Positions 17,180-26,878 of a stretch of DNA of 64,000 nucleotides are shown one piece after another. This DNA is from an uncultured Pseudohongiella sp. (lineage in GTDB: Bacteria > Pseudomonadota > Gammaproteobacteria > Pseudomonadales > Pseudohongiellaceae). A program made the position numbers and the translations under genes. The DNA lies in the NCBI GenBank assembly GCA_902537815.1, contig CACBCS010000008.1, positions 1 through 64,000 of the forward strand, read 5' to 3'. Below the pieces are notes generated by a model. That model had not been told where the DNA came from. It worked only from the letters and a program-made list of their open reading frames with translations, and made no database searches. Positions within the stretch are counted from its first letter, which is position 1; each line of letters starts with the position of its first letter.

Positions 17180-18526
17180 ATGTCTTACTATCTGACAGCG
17201 CCCGTTTCAACCCCCGGTATGCCGGGCGGGATTCCTTACATCATTGTGAATGACGTTGCTGAGCGCTTTAGTTTTTACGGTTTGCGGGCAATTCTGGTCA
17301 TATTTATGACCCAGTATCTGATGTCTTCGGACGGGCAGTTGGCGACGCTGCCCGATGAAGATGCGACGTCATATTTTCATCTGTTTACCGCAACTGCCTA
17401 TTTTCTGCCGCTGCTTGGCGCGATCGTTGCGGACGCCTTCTGGGGCAAATACAAGACCGTCATCTTGCTGTCGCTGGTGTATTGCGCGGGGCATTTCTCG
17501 CTTTTTCTGGAAGATACCCAGATCGGCCTGTTTCTGGGCCTGACACTGGTCGCGGTGGGTTCCGGGGGTATCAAGCCCTGTGTGGCCTCGAATGTCGGTG
17601 ACCAGTTTGGCAGGACCAACAAGCATCTGCTGTCGCGGGCTTACAGCTGGTACTACCTTGGCATTAACCTCGGGTCGTCAACTTCTTCCCTGCTGACGCC
17701 CTGGCTGCTGGAACACTGCGGGCCGGCTGTAGCTTTCGGTGTGCCCGGTGCTTTCATGGCGCTGGCGACGCTGACCTTTTGGGTAGGCCGCCGGGAATTT
17801 GTCCATATTCCGCCAGCAGGCAAGGGATATCTGCAGGACATCACCGGCCCCCAAGGCCGGCGGGTGGTGAAGCGGCTGCTAGTGATTTACGTCCTGGTTG
17901 CGGCGTTCTGGTCCCTGTTCGATCAACAGGGCAGCACCTGGGTATTACAGGCGCAGAACATGGATAGGATGGTATTCGGAGTCGAGTTGCTGCCTGCTCA
18001 GATTCTGGCAGCAAATCCGTTTTTGATCATCTTGCTTATACCGACCTTCACCTACCTGATCTATCCGGCAATGAACAGACTGTTTGAGGTTACCCCGGCC
18101 CGGAAGATGTGTATTGGCATGTTCCTCGCTCTGACGCCGTTTCTCGTCACTGCATGGTGTGAATCGCAAATTCAGCAGGGCCTGACGCCTCATATCAGCT
18201 GGCAGCTGCTGGCTTATCTTTTGCTCTCTATTGCTGAGGTAATGCTGGTGATTACGGTGATGGAGTTTTCCTATACGCAGGCGCCCAAGCGGATGAAGTC
18301 TCTGGTCATGTCCTTCTTTTACCTATCGATTTCAGCAGGGAATGTCTTTACCGCGGTGGTCAACCAGATAATCCAAAACCCTGATGGCTCCACCAAGCTC
18401 GAAGGGGCCATGTATCATTTATTTTTTGCAGGTTTTATGGGGACTGCCGCAGTGCTCTTTGCATTTTACATGGGAAGCTATGATATGGACTTTATCATTC
18501 ATGATGAGGCGGGCAGTAATGGCTGA
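17180..18526 (+). CDS. POT family proton-dependent oligopeptide transporter
   Basis: A 448-residue inner-membrane transporter of the POT/PTR2 family, importing di- or tripeptides (or related amines) with protons. The N-terminal signature is IPYIIVNDVAERFSFYGLRAILV, carrying the conserved E-R-F-x-Y-Y/F-G motif on helix 1; AFWGKYKTVILLSLVYC is on the helix 2-3 loop, and GSGGIKPCVASNVGDQF is the PTR2 motif. About 12-14 hydrophobic helices follow. No ribosome site is seen before the ATG. Its last eight bases overlap the start of the aminotransferase gene (ATG 18519), so the two are translationally coupled. That coupling suggests an imported peptide or amine is a substrate of the aminotransferase. 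Confidence 0.93.
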   Translation: MSYYLTAPVSTPGMPGGIPYIIVNDVAERFSFYGLRAILVIFMTQYLMSSDGQLATLPDEDATSYFHLFTATAYFLPLLGAIVADAFWGKYKTVILLSLVYCAGHFSLFLEDTQIGLFLGLTLVAVGSGGIKPCVASNVGDQFGRTNKHLLSRAYSWYYLGINLGSSTSSLLTPWLLEHCGPAVAFGVPGAFMALATLTFWVGRREFVHIPPAGKGYLQDITGPQGRRVVKRLLVIYVLVAAFWSLFDQQGSTWVLQAQNMDRMVFGVELLPAQILAANPFLIILLIPTFTYLIYPAMNRLFEVTPARKMCIGMFLALTPFLVTAWCESQIQQGLTPHISWQLLAYLLLSIAEVMLVITVMEFSYTQAPKRMKSLVMSFFYLSISAGNVFTAVVNQIIQNPDGSTKLEGAMYHLFFAGFMGTAAVLFAFYMGSYDMDFIIHDEAGSNG

Positions 18527-19793
18527 GCAGAGGCGAAGCTACAACTACAGCAAAAGTGAGGCTCTGCTGCAAAGAGCTAAAAATGTGATTCCTAACGGCA
18601 TTCCGGGACACTTCAATCCGGTGGTGCAGGTTCCAGCGGGAACGTACCCATTTTATGTGGACCGCGCGAAGGGCTCACGCTTCTGGGATGTAGATGGCAA
18701 TGAATATATTGATTACCTGTGCGCTTATGGTCCCATGATTCTGGGTTACGATAACGAAGTTATCGAACAGGCGGTACGCGAGCAGCTGGCCAAATCAGAC
18801 ACCTGCACACTTGCCTCTCCGGTGATGGTGGATCTGGCGGAATTGATTGTGCAATTGATCCCTTGGGCGGATTGGGCGACTTTTGCGAAGAACGGCGCAG
18901 ACGCGACCAACATGGCGGTCCTCATTGCACGCACGTACACGGGCCGTCGGAAACTGATCGCCATTGAAGGGGGGTATCATGGCAGTTCGCCCTGGATGCA
19001 GGCGAGAGGCCGCGCCGGAATCAGCGAGCGTGATCATCAGGAGTTGATTCGGATTCCGTGGAATGATCTTCCTGCCCTGCAGTCAGCACTGTTTGAGCAT
19101 CCTGAAGAAATCGCTGCATTCATCAGCTCGCCCTATCATCATCCGGTTTATGAAGACAACGCCCTGCCGGATCCGGGATATTGGGAGGACGTTCACGACA
19201 TGTTGCGCAAGCATCGGGTGCTGTCAATCTGTGATGATGTGCGAGCGGGTTTTCGGCTGCATATGGAAGGTTCGCCCGCTTACTTTGGCTACACGCCGGA
19301 CCTCAGTTGCTATTGCAAGGCGATCGCCAATGGCTATCCGATTGCAGCTGTGGTCGGGCGTGGCGAAATAAAGGATGCGGCGGCCAGCGTTTTTCAGACC
19401 GGCAGCTTCTGGTTTTCAGCCGGACCCATGGCGGCAGCGCTGGCTTGCTTGCGGGAGCTGAGGCGTGTTGACGCGCCTGCGCGCATTCTCAGGACAGGGA
19501 CCGCGCTGTGGAGTGGTTTGCAATCGATCTCAGCCGACGCCGGCCACGAGCTGGTCGTCAGCGGCATTCCGTCAATGGCCTATTTGCGTACAGAGCACGA
19601 AGCCGGGCCCGGATTTCATCAGGCCCTCTGCGGTGAGTGCACGAGGCGCGGTTTGTTTTTAACTTCCCACCATAACCTGTTTGTTTCCGCGGCCCACACT
19701 GAGCAAGATCTCGCACAGAGCTTCGAGATATTTGCTGACGCCCTAAAGGCCGTCAAAAAACAATTTAAAGCCGGATCAAACCCAAGCGATTGA
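18519..19793 (+). CDS. Class III PLP-dependent aminotransferase / GSA-aminomutase-like protein
   Basis: A 424-residue fold-type I PLP enzyme resembling glutamate-1-semialdehyde aminomutase and related transaminases. Visible features are FAKNGADATNMAV (phosphate-binding loop), EGGYHGSSPW, the DDVRAGFR segment in the usual D-E-V position, and the Schiff-base lysine in CKAIANGYPIAAV. Start at 18519 is favoured by overlap with the transporter stop codon (ATGGCTGA) and by the family N-terminus SKSEALLQRAKNVIPNGIP. It is unlikely to be the haem-pathway HemL, since it is coupled to a peptide transporter and has an altered D-D-V-R motif. It probably acts on an imported amine or amino acid. Confidence 0.88.
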   Translation: MAEQRRSYNYSKSEALLQRAKNVIPNGIPGHFNPVVQVPAGTYPFYVDRAKGSRFWDVDGNEYIDYLCAYGPMILGYDNEVIEQAVREQLAKSDTCTLASPVMVDLAELIVQLIPWADWATFAKNGADATNMAVLIARTYTGRRKLIAIEGGYHGSSPWMQARGRAGISERDHQELIRIPWNDLPALQSALFEHPEEIAAFISSPYHHPVYEDNALPDPGYWEDVHDMLRKHRVLSICDDVRAGFRLHMEGSPAYFGYTPDLSCYCKAIANGYPIAAVVGRGEIKDAAASVFQTGSFWFSAGPMAAALACLRELRRVDAPARILRTGTALWSGLQSISADAGHELVVSGIPSMAYLRTEHEAGPGFHQALCGECTRRGLFLTSHHNLFVSAAHTEQDLAQSFEIFADALKAVKKQFKAGSNPSD

Positions 19794-19928
19794 ATGCGGA
19801 GCATGGCAAGGGGGCCCGGACTCAGGGTTTGGTCTACGTTCCCATCACGCAGAACACATATGCCAGCAGCTTTGCTGATGCTTGTCTCATCCGGACCCGG
19901 CGCTGAGTTACGATGAATGCTGATGAGC

Positions 19929-21242
19929 CTAGCGAACGCTGAGCCGGTTGGCTGCCAGCCAGTAAAAGATCAGTCCTGACCCGATAAATCCCAGACTGAA
20001 CAGCCCCTCTACCGGTCGGCTGATCAGGGTGAAACCCAGAATCCAGCCGGTGAGCAGCAGATAGAGTAAAGGCGGCAGGGGGTAAAGAAACGTTCTGTAA
20101 GGCCGCTCCAGATCGGGCTGTCGATAGCGCAGTACGAAGATGCCTGCGATGGTAACGAAACTGTTGAGCGCGAGGGTAAACCCGGAAAAAACCAGCACGG
20201 ACTCAAAGGTCGAAGAGAGGATAAACAGCAGCGCAACGGAAGACTGTATCCAGATTGCGGTGGCAGGTATTCCGCTGCGGTTCTTACGGCCCAGTATTCC
20301 GATTGCGGGATAATCCTCGCCGATAACCTGAATCACTCTCGGACCCGCCATGGTCATTGCGCTGACAGTTGAGATAAGGAGCATGGCCAGAATCAGACCA
20401 GTGAGACGACCCGCCGTCTCTCCGAAGGCCGCCTGCGCGGCGATTGCTCCTACTTCAACCTGCCCGGCGAGCAGGTCCATCGGCGCGGCGTAAAGAAAAG
20501 AAAAATTGAGCCCGAAGTAAAGCAGGGTGACAACAGCCGTGCCAGAGATCAAAATCCAGGGAAGCGTTCGCTGGGGGTCTTCGAGTTCGCTACTGAGATA
20601 AGTTGCTGCGTTCCATCCCGTGTAGGCAAAGGACACGTAGATGAGTGCCACAGCATAAGCGCCGCTGGTGATGGTTGCGAAATCGCCCTCGGCGGGCAGG
20701 AAACTCACTGGCTGTGGTGTGTCCACCGCTATCAGCGTGCCGAGGACAAAAGCGAGAATCACACCGATTTTCAGAAGGGTAAAAATTACCTGGGTGCCGC
20801 TGCTGTTTTTGTGATTGGTGGCGTGGACTCCTGTCAGCAGAATGAGAAGGGCTGCTGCAAGAAGCTTCTGAAAGTTTTCACTCAGGCCTTCCGGAAAGAT
20901 AGAAGACGCGTAAGCGGCAAACGTCATCGCAGCCAGCGCGACCGGTCCGGAAAAACCCACTGTCGAAGAAACCCAGCCCGACACAAAGCCTGCAGCGGGA
21001 TGATAAATTCGGCTGAGCAGGTTGTATTCTCCACCGGAGCGGGGCAGGGCGGCACCGAGTTCGCCGTAGGTCATGGCCCCACACAGGGCAGCCACGCCAC
21101 CAATCGCCCAGAGGGCAAGCAGAGCAAAGCCAGAGCGGATATCAAGCAGTTGAAAACCAAGACTGGTGAAGACACCGGTCCCTACCATATTGGCGATGAC
21201 AACCGCGGTGAGGGTAGGGAATCTGAACTTATCTGAAGCCAT
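19929..21242 (-). CDS. APC family amino acid permease
   Basis: A 437-residue inner-membrane permease of the amino acid-polyamine-organocation superfamily with about 12 predicted helices. Helix 1 carries VIANMVGTGVFTSLG, the unwound G-T-G substrate-binding motif; GAMTYGELGAALPRSGGEYNLL and FAYTGWNAATYLSSEL are further family blocks. Start at 21242 lies one base after the upstream stop codon (TGATATG), so it is coupled to the metallo-hydrolase gene. The long upstream open frame is a read-through of that gene's alternate frame. It imports or exchanges an amino acid or amine of unknown identity. Confidence 0.92.
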   Translation of the reverse strand: MASDKFRFPTLTAVVIANMVGTGVFTSLGFQLLDIRSGFALLALWAIGGVAALCGAMTYGELGAALPRSGGEYNLLSRIYHPAAGFVSGWVSSTVGFSGPVALAAMTFAAYASSIFPEGLSENFQKLLAAALLILLTGVHATNHKNSSGTQVIFTLLKIGVILAFVLGTLIAVDTPQPVSFLPAEGDFATITSGAYAVALIYVSFAYTGWNAATYLSSELEDPQRTLPWILISGTAVVTLLYFGLNFSFLYAAPMDLLAGQVEVGAIAAQAAFGETAGRLTGLILAMLLISTVSAMTMAGPRVIQVIGEDYPAIGILGRKNRSGIPATAIWIQSSVALLFILSSTFESVLVFSGFTLALNSFVTIAGIFVLRYRQPDLERPYRTFLYPLPPLLYLLLTGWILGFTLISRPVEGLFSLGFIGSGLIFYWLAANRLSVR

Positions 21243-21243
21243 A

Positions 21244-22065
21244 TCAGTTGATACGGCGGGTCTCGCCGGGCACCATGAATAGATCTGCTCCGCGCAGCGG
21301 TCGTGGTCTCTGCATCGGATCTCCGGGGATCGTTCTGGGCACATGGATTCCGACATTTCGTTTGGCGCCGACCCGGTTTTCCAGAATATTCCTTCCTTCG
21401 CGGCTGCCAAAAAACCAGTACGGAGGAAAAGCCATATTCGGAGAAACCTGACCCCAGTAATCGGAATTGCGAGCGAAATGGACGTCATTAGAGTCGGCAT
21501 CCCCCATGTGCACAACCACGCTTCGTTCGTTAAGGGTGACGCGCCAGACGATATTCTGAACGTTCAGTCGGTCGGTTGGCCACCCGGAATGGGGTATCCG
21601 AACGGCCTCGACTTTCAGCTTGTCCATCGAAAGGATGACAGGTGCATCCTGATACTCGAGGGCAACACCGTTTACCCGATCAAAAACCAGTTCTTGCATG
21701 GGGTCCGCTATGGACCGCATGGCGAGAACCGCCTGCTGAGGTGCGTAGAGCATGATGTCGGGCTGCGCGGTCAGCAGTCTGAGCATGTCGTCAGCAGAGA
21801 AATGGTCTCCGTGGAAGTGACTCACGAAAATCGCGTCGACGCCATCAAAGGGTTCGTCACCGGCAAACAGCGCCTCCCGCATCGCTTCGGGTACCAGCAG
21901 ATACTGACCATAGCTCTCCGGGTACAGCGGGTCGAACAGCACCTTGGTGTCGCCGTCTGTAACCATCACCGCTTCGTTCGCCATGTAGAACGCCTGCTGC
22001 GCGTTCGCCTGGGTCGTCAGTGTCAGGATTGACACCAAGGCGACAGCGATAGATTTCAGTTCCAC
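21244..22065 (-). CDS. Secreted metallo-beta-lactamase-fold hydrolase
   Basis: A 273-residue exported protein with a signal peptide ending ANAQQ and a metallo-beta-lactamase fold. The zinc-binding motif HFHGDH is at residues 83-88, with further candidate ligands in VVHMGDADSND and near the C-terminus (VGIHVPR). The pattern resembles the UlaG/L-ascorbate lactonase-like branch. Start is GTG at 22065, six bases after the preceding gene. Lying between a GHPDLQGVW-family protein and an APC permease, it probably acts in the periplasm on a substrate then imported. Substrate not determinable. Confidence 0.87.
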   Translation of the reverse strand: MELKSIAVALVSILTLTTQANAQQAFYMANEAVMVTDGDTKVLFDPLYPESYGQYLLVPEAMREALFAGDEPFDGVDAIFVSHFHGDHFSADDMLRLLTAQPDIMLYAPQQAVLAMRSIADPMQELVFDRVNGVALEYQDAPVILSMDKLKVEAVRIPHSGWPTDRLNVQNIVWRVTLNERSVVVHMGDADSNDVHFARNSDYWGQVSPNMAFPPYWFFGSREGRNILENRVGAKRNVGIHVPRTIPGDPMQRPRPLRGADLFMVPGETRRIN

Positions 22066-22071
22066 TGTTGT

Positions 22072-23079
22072 TTAATCGTCCTGATTTTGCGCTGCCAATC
22101 TCTCTTCGGCCCGGTGCCCGGACAGAATGTTATACATCCCGTAGTTGCCCTCATGACAGGCGTATTCATAAATTTTGTCGGGCGTATGGTCAAAAATAAT
22201 CTCCCGGGTGTAGGAGGAGGTGAATTGCCCCGGATCACTCGACGTCAGCTGATACTGCAGTGCGTTGTCGCTGATTCTGGTGAGACGCTCCACGTTGACT
22301 TTCCTGTCCGTTTCCGGACTGGTGCTGCTGGCATCAGAATAATTCGTTGTTTCAATGACCAGGGTGTCGCCTTCCCACCAGCCGCGTGAATCGCCGTGCC
22401 AGAGTTTTACGCCGGCCGGTGCATGGGGCTGTTCGACGATCGGGATGATGCGCGCATCGTGGGCCATTTCCTGATAGATCACCACAGTGCCCCGCGACTG
22501 TACAATCTGCCAGTAGCTGTTGTAGCCCGAGCCGAGCCGGGGCGCTCCGAATGACAGGCAGCGCTCTCCAAGCGGTCGGTCCGTCCACGAGTCGGCCGGA
22601 TGGGCCGTGCGCCATTCTCTCAGTTCCCGGGCGGCAGCAACTGCCGCTTCAGTCCGCGGAGGATATTTGCCGTTGGGAGGGTCTGTGATCTGCGAGGTAC
22701 GGCGGTGCACGGTCCGCTCCGCCATCCACTGGGAGTCGTAGTTCCCGGTAGTTGGATCGTAGGAGTTGATTTCGCCGCTAAATACGGCCTCGAGAACGGC
22801 GCCACCAAACAGCGCATCTTCTCCGGCCGCCATAATTTCGCCGATTCGGCTTTGAATGAAAGCCATGTCTTCGTCAGTCAGCAATTCCTTGTTGCCGAAG
22901 ACATCGGGTCTCTCAACTGGAGTGATGGTGTTATTTTCCCACACACCCTGCAGATCGGGATGTCCGTCGGGTGTTCGCGGGGCCTGATAGTTGGGGTCTG
23001 CCTGACCGTTTACCTGGCCGGAAATTGCTAAAAATAGCAATAAAATCAATGAGCTGCTTTTTATTATTGTGCGGGTCAT
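22072..23079 (-). CDS. Secreted protein of unknown function, GHPDLQGVWE family (copy 3)
   Basis: A 335-residue exported protein homologous to the genes at 14140 and 15278. After a signal peptide (core LILLLFLAISG) come PRTPDGHPDLQGVWEN, GERCLSFGAPRLGSGY, VQSRGTVVIYQEMAHDARII, WWEGDTLVIETTNYSD and YEYACHEGNYGMYNIL. GAGG precedes the ATG. This copy lacks an adjacent DUF6152 gene and instead leads a tight cluster with a metallo-hydrolase (six bases) and a permease (one base). The conserved Cys in the middle and near the end could form a disulfide (inference). Function unknown. Confidence 0.8.
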   Translation of the reverse strand: MTRTIIKSSSLILLLFLAISGQVNGQADPNYQAPRTPDGHPDLQGVWENNTITPVERPDVFGNKELLTDEDMAFIQSRIGEIMAAGEDALFGGAVLEAVFSGEINSYDPTTGNYDSQWMAERTVHRRTSQITDPPNGKYPPRTEAAVAAARELREWRTAHPADSWTDRPLGERCLSFGAPRLGSGYNSYWQIVQSRGTVVIYQEMAHDARIIPIVEQPHAPAGVKLWHGDSRGWWEGDTLVIETTNYSDASSTSPETDRKVNVERLTRISDNALQYQLTSSDPGQFTSSYTREIIFDHTPDKIYEYACHEGNYGMYNILSGHRAEERLAAQNQDD

Positions 23080-23188
23080 GGGGGCTGTCCTCTACGTTCA
23101 ACCGTGGAGCTCTATCTTCAACTACTGACTGTCATTTCGCAAGCGCCCGGGTCTGCACCAGAGCCGCATTCCGAAGGGTAATTGTCGC

Positions 23189-24559
23189 TCAGTCTGCCCG
23201 GCTGGAGAGCCGTGACAGGCCGAACAGCAGGGCGCCCAGAATGATCCAGAATACAATGATCGCCCACTCCTGTGGCCAGATCAGCGCAGATGGGCTGCCG
23301 GGGAAATAGAGCGCGCCGATGGCCACTGAGAGAACCAGCGCGAGATAACCGGTGAAACTGCCCGCTGGTGCCTGATAGGGCCGCTCCAGCTCGGGTTCGT
23401 TTTTGCGCAGCGCCAGAAAGGATAAGGCAACGAAGGCATAGGCCACAACGATGCCGAGCCCGCCTGCATTTACCAGCCAAACCAGTGCCGGCCGACCGAA
23501 GAAAGGTGAAATCACAGACAGTGCCCCAATCAGCAGAATCGCATTTTTGGGGGTGTGATAGCGGGGATGGACTTCGGCCAGCGCTGCGGGGAGCATGCCC
23601 GCCTTTGCCATGGCATAGAGGGCCCGGCTGGCACCCACAATCAGAGCATTCCAGCTGGTCACGATGCCAGCCAGCCCCGTCACCAGCAGAACAGTTTCGC
23701 CTAATTTGCCGTAAATCACGCCATTGGCTTCAGCTGTCACCAGATCAGCAGCGGCGAGCGTATCGCCGTCCATGACCAGCCCCACACCAATGATGATCAG
23801 GGCATACCAGGCAATGGCCATCATCACGGACAGAATCAGAGCGGTGCCGATATCGCGGTACGGAAGATCAATTTCTTCCGCGGCCTGTGGAATGATGTCA
23901 AAGCCCACAAACATGAACGGCACCATGACCAGTACAATCGTGATACCGGTCGCTCCTTCGGCAAACAGCGGATCGAGATTGGAGATCGAGCCGGTAACGC
24001 CTGCCCCGCCGACGAAGAAAAAGCCGACGACAAGGATAAGCAGCACGACTGTGGTTTGGACGATGGCAACAAATTTGACGCCGATGACATTCAGCGTGGT
24101 CATAATGATGGCGCCGGCGATACCGGTAGCTACCCAGGTGGCATAAACATCCCAACCCGCAACAGTCCACAGATAGCCGATGTCCAGCCCGGGCACCAGC
24201 GAGTCCATGACCGTCGGCAGAGCAACCGCTTCAAAAGCGATAACAGACATGTAGCCCAGGATGATTGCCCAGGTGCAAATAAACGAAGCCCGATAGCCGA
24301 GGGCTCTTTCGCTGTAGACATGCTCGCCGCCTGCGTAGGGTAGTGCGGACGACAGTTCTGCATACGTCAGGCCGACCACTGCAATGGCGCCACCGCCAAG
24401 CAGGAACGCGGTGATGGCACCAAGAACACCCGCGGAAGTGATCCAGGTGCCGGTGAGGACCACCCAACTCCAGCCAATCATTGCGCCAAAGGCCAGTGCG
24501 ACCACGTCCCGCCTGCCTAGAACGCGAAGAAAACTCGATTGTTGAGAACTGTCAGGCAT
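23189..24559 (-). CDS. APC family amino acid permease (second copy)
   Basis: A 456-residue permease of the APC superfamily with about 12 hydrophobic helices. The first helix region reads VALAFGAMIGWSWVVLTG; here the G-A-M-I-G-W segment takes the place of the G-x-G motif, resembling the ethanolamine/YfnA-like branch. GGGAIAVVGLTYAELSSALPYAGGEHVYS and MFVGFDIIPQAAEEI are further typical blocks. It is 109 bases upstream of copy 3 of the secreted family on the same strand and may head that transcript. It is only distantly related to the permease at 19929, so the two probably differ in substrate. Confidence 0.92.
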   Translation of the reverse strand: MPDSSQQSSFLRVLGRRDVVALAFGAMIGWSWVVLTGTWITSAGVLGAITAFLLGGGAIAVVGLTYAELSSALPYAGGEHVYSERALGYRASFICTWAIILGYMSVIAFEAVALPTVMDSLVPGLDIGYLWTVAGWDVYATWVATGIAGAIIMTTLNVIGVKFVAIVQTTVVLLILVVGFFFVGGAGVTGSISNLDPLFAEGATGITIVLVMVPFMFVGFDIIPQAAEEIDLPYRDIGTALILSVMMAIAWYALIIIGVGLVMDGDTLAAADLVTAEANGVIYGKLGETVLLVTGLAGIVTSWNALIVGASRALYAMAKAGMLPAALAEVHPRYHTPKNAILLIGALSVISPFFGRPALVWLVNAGGLGIVVAYAFVALSFLALRKNEPELERPYQAPAGSFTGYLALVLSVAIGALYFPGSPSALIWPQEWAIIVFWIILGALLFGLSRLSSRAD

Positions 24560-24766
24560 AAAACTGTTTCCGGATTCTTGTCGTTTTTGTTTGTGGACCG
24601 GTCGGTAATAGTCTAGTCTTGGCCGCGCTCAGCGGGAGGCAGCACAAGAAGCACAAGGCGGCAGATTCGGGCGAAAACGCGCGACTCGCCCTTCATTGTC
24701 TGGCGGGCCGCATTGTTTGACTCAACCGTTTGTCAGTAAACCAATAACGCGAGGTTTTTACCAGCA

Positions 24767-25042
24767 ATGAGACTGATCTCCTTTTTCCTGATGGCTATGG
24801 CGCTTGTTGCCTGCGAAGTGGACACCACCCCTCGGTTTGAACGGATGAGCTTCGAGGAACTGGCGGAATACAACCGGGGCAAGCCGCTCAGTCAGATGAT
24901 TGTATGCGATGATGAAAACCGCTCTTTCAGCCGGGTCCGCCGGCGTCGCTGTATGACGGTGGAGGCGCGGTACGGATCCCGGGAACAGATCGGGCAACTC
25001 GGTGTGCTGAACTCCATTCCCGGCTATTCGGGCGTCGAATAA
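24767..25042 (+). CDS. Small putative lipoprotein
   Basis: A 91-residue protein with a lipoprotein signal (MRLISFFLMAMALVAC; lipobox LVAC with Cys at 17). The mature part contains RFERMSFEELAEYNRGKPL and an Arg-rich segment FSRVRRRRCMTVE. No domain is recognised. The single further Cys pair (VCDD, RRRC) could form a disulfide. A weak AGG is upstream. It lies alone between minus-strand genes, with its own promoter presumably in the 207-base gap before it. Confidence 0.65.
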   Translation: MRLISFFLMAMALVACEVDTTPRFERMSFEELAEYNRGKPLSQMIVCDDENRSFSRVRRRRCMTVEARYGSREQIGQLGVLNSIPGYSGVE

Positions 25043-25179
25043 GCCGTACCTTCTTTCTTCCTACCTTCCTTCCTTGTCCTGCGCCGCGCCCGGGTGTGGT
25101 ACTGGCGGGCCTGAACCGTTCCGGACCGGCAGTGCTGACAGGCTGAAAAGATCTGTCTTCAGGTTTAGGGCACTGTGCG

Positions 25180-26850
25180 CTACGGCGAGTCTCGGTCGTA
25201 GACCAGCGAACCCCCTATCCAGGTTTTTTCGACGTCCACCTCCATAATGCGTTCCGGATCAATAGACAGCAGATCTTCTGACAGCAATACCATGTCGGCA
25301 AACTTTCCGACCTCCAGCGTGCCTTTTTTGTATTCTTCAAAGTTGAGGTAGGCTCCCAGCGCCGTGTAGGCGCGGATGGCTTCTTCCATGGAGATGGCTT
25401 CGTCCGCTCCGTACACGGTGCCAGTCATCCCTTTGCGGGTTACGGCGGCGTAAATACCCACCAGCGGTCCGATCGGCAGGATATCGCTGGAAATGGCGAC
25501 GGTTATTCCATGATCCATCGGGCCGCGCAGTGGGTTGTTGTGCTGCAGTCTCCAGCCATCGAGGTTTTCGGCGTAGCGCCCTTCCAGGGTATAGGTGAAA
25601 TTCGGCTGTTGGGTAATGTGAATGGCATGCTCTGCCATCAGTTCCATCGTCAGCTCCGGCGGTCTCATGGAGAAGTGGTTCAGGTAGTGGCGGTGATCCT
25701 CCAGCGGGTTACGTTCCAGAGCATCGGCCAGCGTATTGACCACCAGTACGATGGCCGCATCGCCAATGGCGTGGATGCCCATCTGGTAGCCGGCATCATG
25801 AATTTCATTGAGGTGGGCAACCAGTTCGCCCTCCGGCATGTTGAGATAACCCCGATATTCGCCCTGATTGACGTAGGGCTCGAGGGTATAGGCAGCCGGT
25901 CCGGTGAAACCGCCGTCAGCGAAGACCTTGATTGGACCGGGTTTCAGAAAGTCGTTGCCCTCCCCGACCCGTGCGTTGAGCGCATTGATGGCATCAGGGT
26001 CATACCACTGGAACTGGAGTGCCGATCGCGGCAGCGCCAGCGCGTTATTCTGATAGAGGTCCTCGAACATCTCGTAGTCATCGACGGTTTTTGAGGCATC
26101 CGTGATTGAGGTGATGCCTTTGGCCAGCAGCGCATTAAGGTTCACTTCCAGACTGGCGATGATTTCTTCATAAGTGGAATCTGGTACCAGTCTTCCAACA
26201 ATGCTCTGGCGCTCCCTGATGACGCCATTCAGCTGTCCGTCTTCTCCCACTTCAATCACGCCGCCTTCGGGCTGCTGGGTGTCCAGAGTAATTTCCGCAA
26301 GCTGCAGTGCCAACGAGTTGGTTACTGCGCTATGCCCTCCTGCCCGGGTGAGAATGACCGGATTATTCGGAGCCACTGCATCCAGATCGACGCGCAGCGG
26401 GCGTCTCCCTTCATCGAGTTCGTCTTCGGACCAGCCATAGCCGGTGATCCATTCGCCTTCGCCAATCTCTTCGATTTTGGCCGTGATGAGCTGTTGGATT
26501 TCTTCAATGGAGGTGACTTCGCTCAGTTCGATGTAGCGCTGTGGCCGCCCGCGGATGTGTGTGTGAGAGTCGTTGAAACCGGGTATGACAAGTTTGCCGC
26601 CGAGATCAACCGTCTCTTCGGCATCAAACTGTTCAGCCAGGCTGCTATCACCGGTTGCCACGATCAACCCGTCAGTGACGACCAGGGTGTCGACCAGAGA
26701 GAAAGCTTCGTCAGCTACGAAAATTTTGCCGTTAGTCAGAATGAGATCAGCGGGACTCACGGCGCCCATTCGCTCTGACTCCTCTCCGCCGCAGGCGGCC
26801 AGAAAAATCAGAATGAAAGGTACAAAAATAGCGGTTCTCATTTTATTCAT
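25180..26850 (-). CDS. YtcJ-type amidohydrolase family lipoprotein
   Basis: A 556-residue metal-dependent amidohydrolase of the YtcJ/NfdA branch (PF07969-like), attached as a lipoprotein: the signal ends FLAACGG. Metal-site motifs seen are HTHIRGRP (H-x-H) after PGFNDS, GIHAIGDAAI and HFSMRPPE. ITNGKIFVADE-like segments at the N-terminus and VGKFADMVLLSED at the C-terminus form the small beta-domain. Start 26850 is set by GAGG 11 bases upstream; an ATG three codons on is possible. It lies 28 bases after the omega-transaminase gene on the same strand, so the two may act in sequence on an amide or amine, one outside and one inside the cell. Substrate unknown. Confidence 0.9.
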   Translation of the reverse strand: MNKMRTAIFVPFILIFLAACGGEESERMGAVSPADLILTNGKIFVADEAFSLVDTLVVTDGLIVATGDSSLAEQFDAEETVDLGGKLVIPGFNDSHTHIRGRPQRYIELSEVTSIEEIQQLITAKIEEIGEGEWITGYGWSEDELDEGRRPLRVDLDAVAPNNPVILTRAGGHSAVTNSLALQLAEITLDTQQPEGGVIEVGEDGQLNGVIRERQSIVGRLVPDSTYEEIIASLEVNLNALLAKGITSITDASKTVDDYEMFEDLYQNNALALPRSALQFQWYDPDAINALNARVGEGNDFLKPGPIKVFADGGFTGPAAYTLEPYVNQGEYRGYLNMPEGELVAHLNEIHDAGYQMGIHAIGDAAIVLVVNTLADALERNPLEDHRHYLNHFSMRPPELTMELMAEHAIHITQQPNFTYTLEGRYAENLDGWRLQHNNPLRGPMDHGITVAISSDILPIGPLVGIYAAVTRKGMTGTVYGADEAISMEEAIRAYTALGAYLNFEEYKKGTLEVGKFADMVLLSEDLLSIDPERIMEVDVEKTWIGGSLVYDRDSP

Positions 26851-26878
26851 TAGCGCGGCAACCTCTCCGGTCAGTGTT

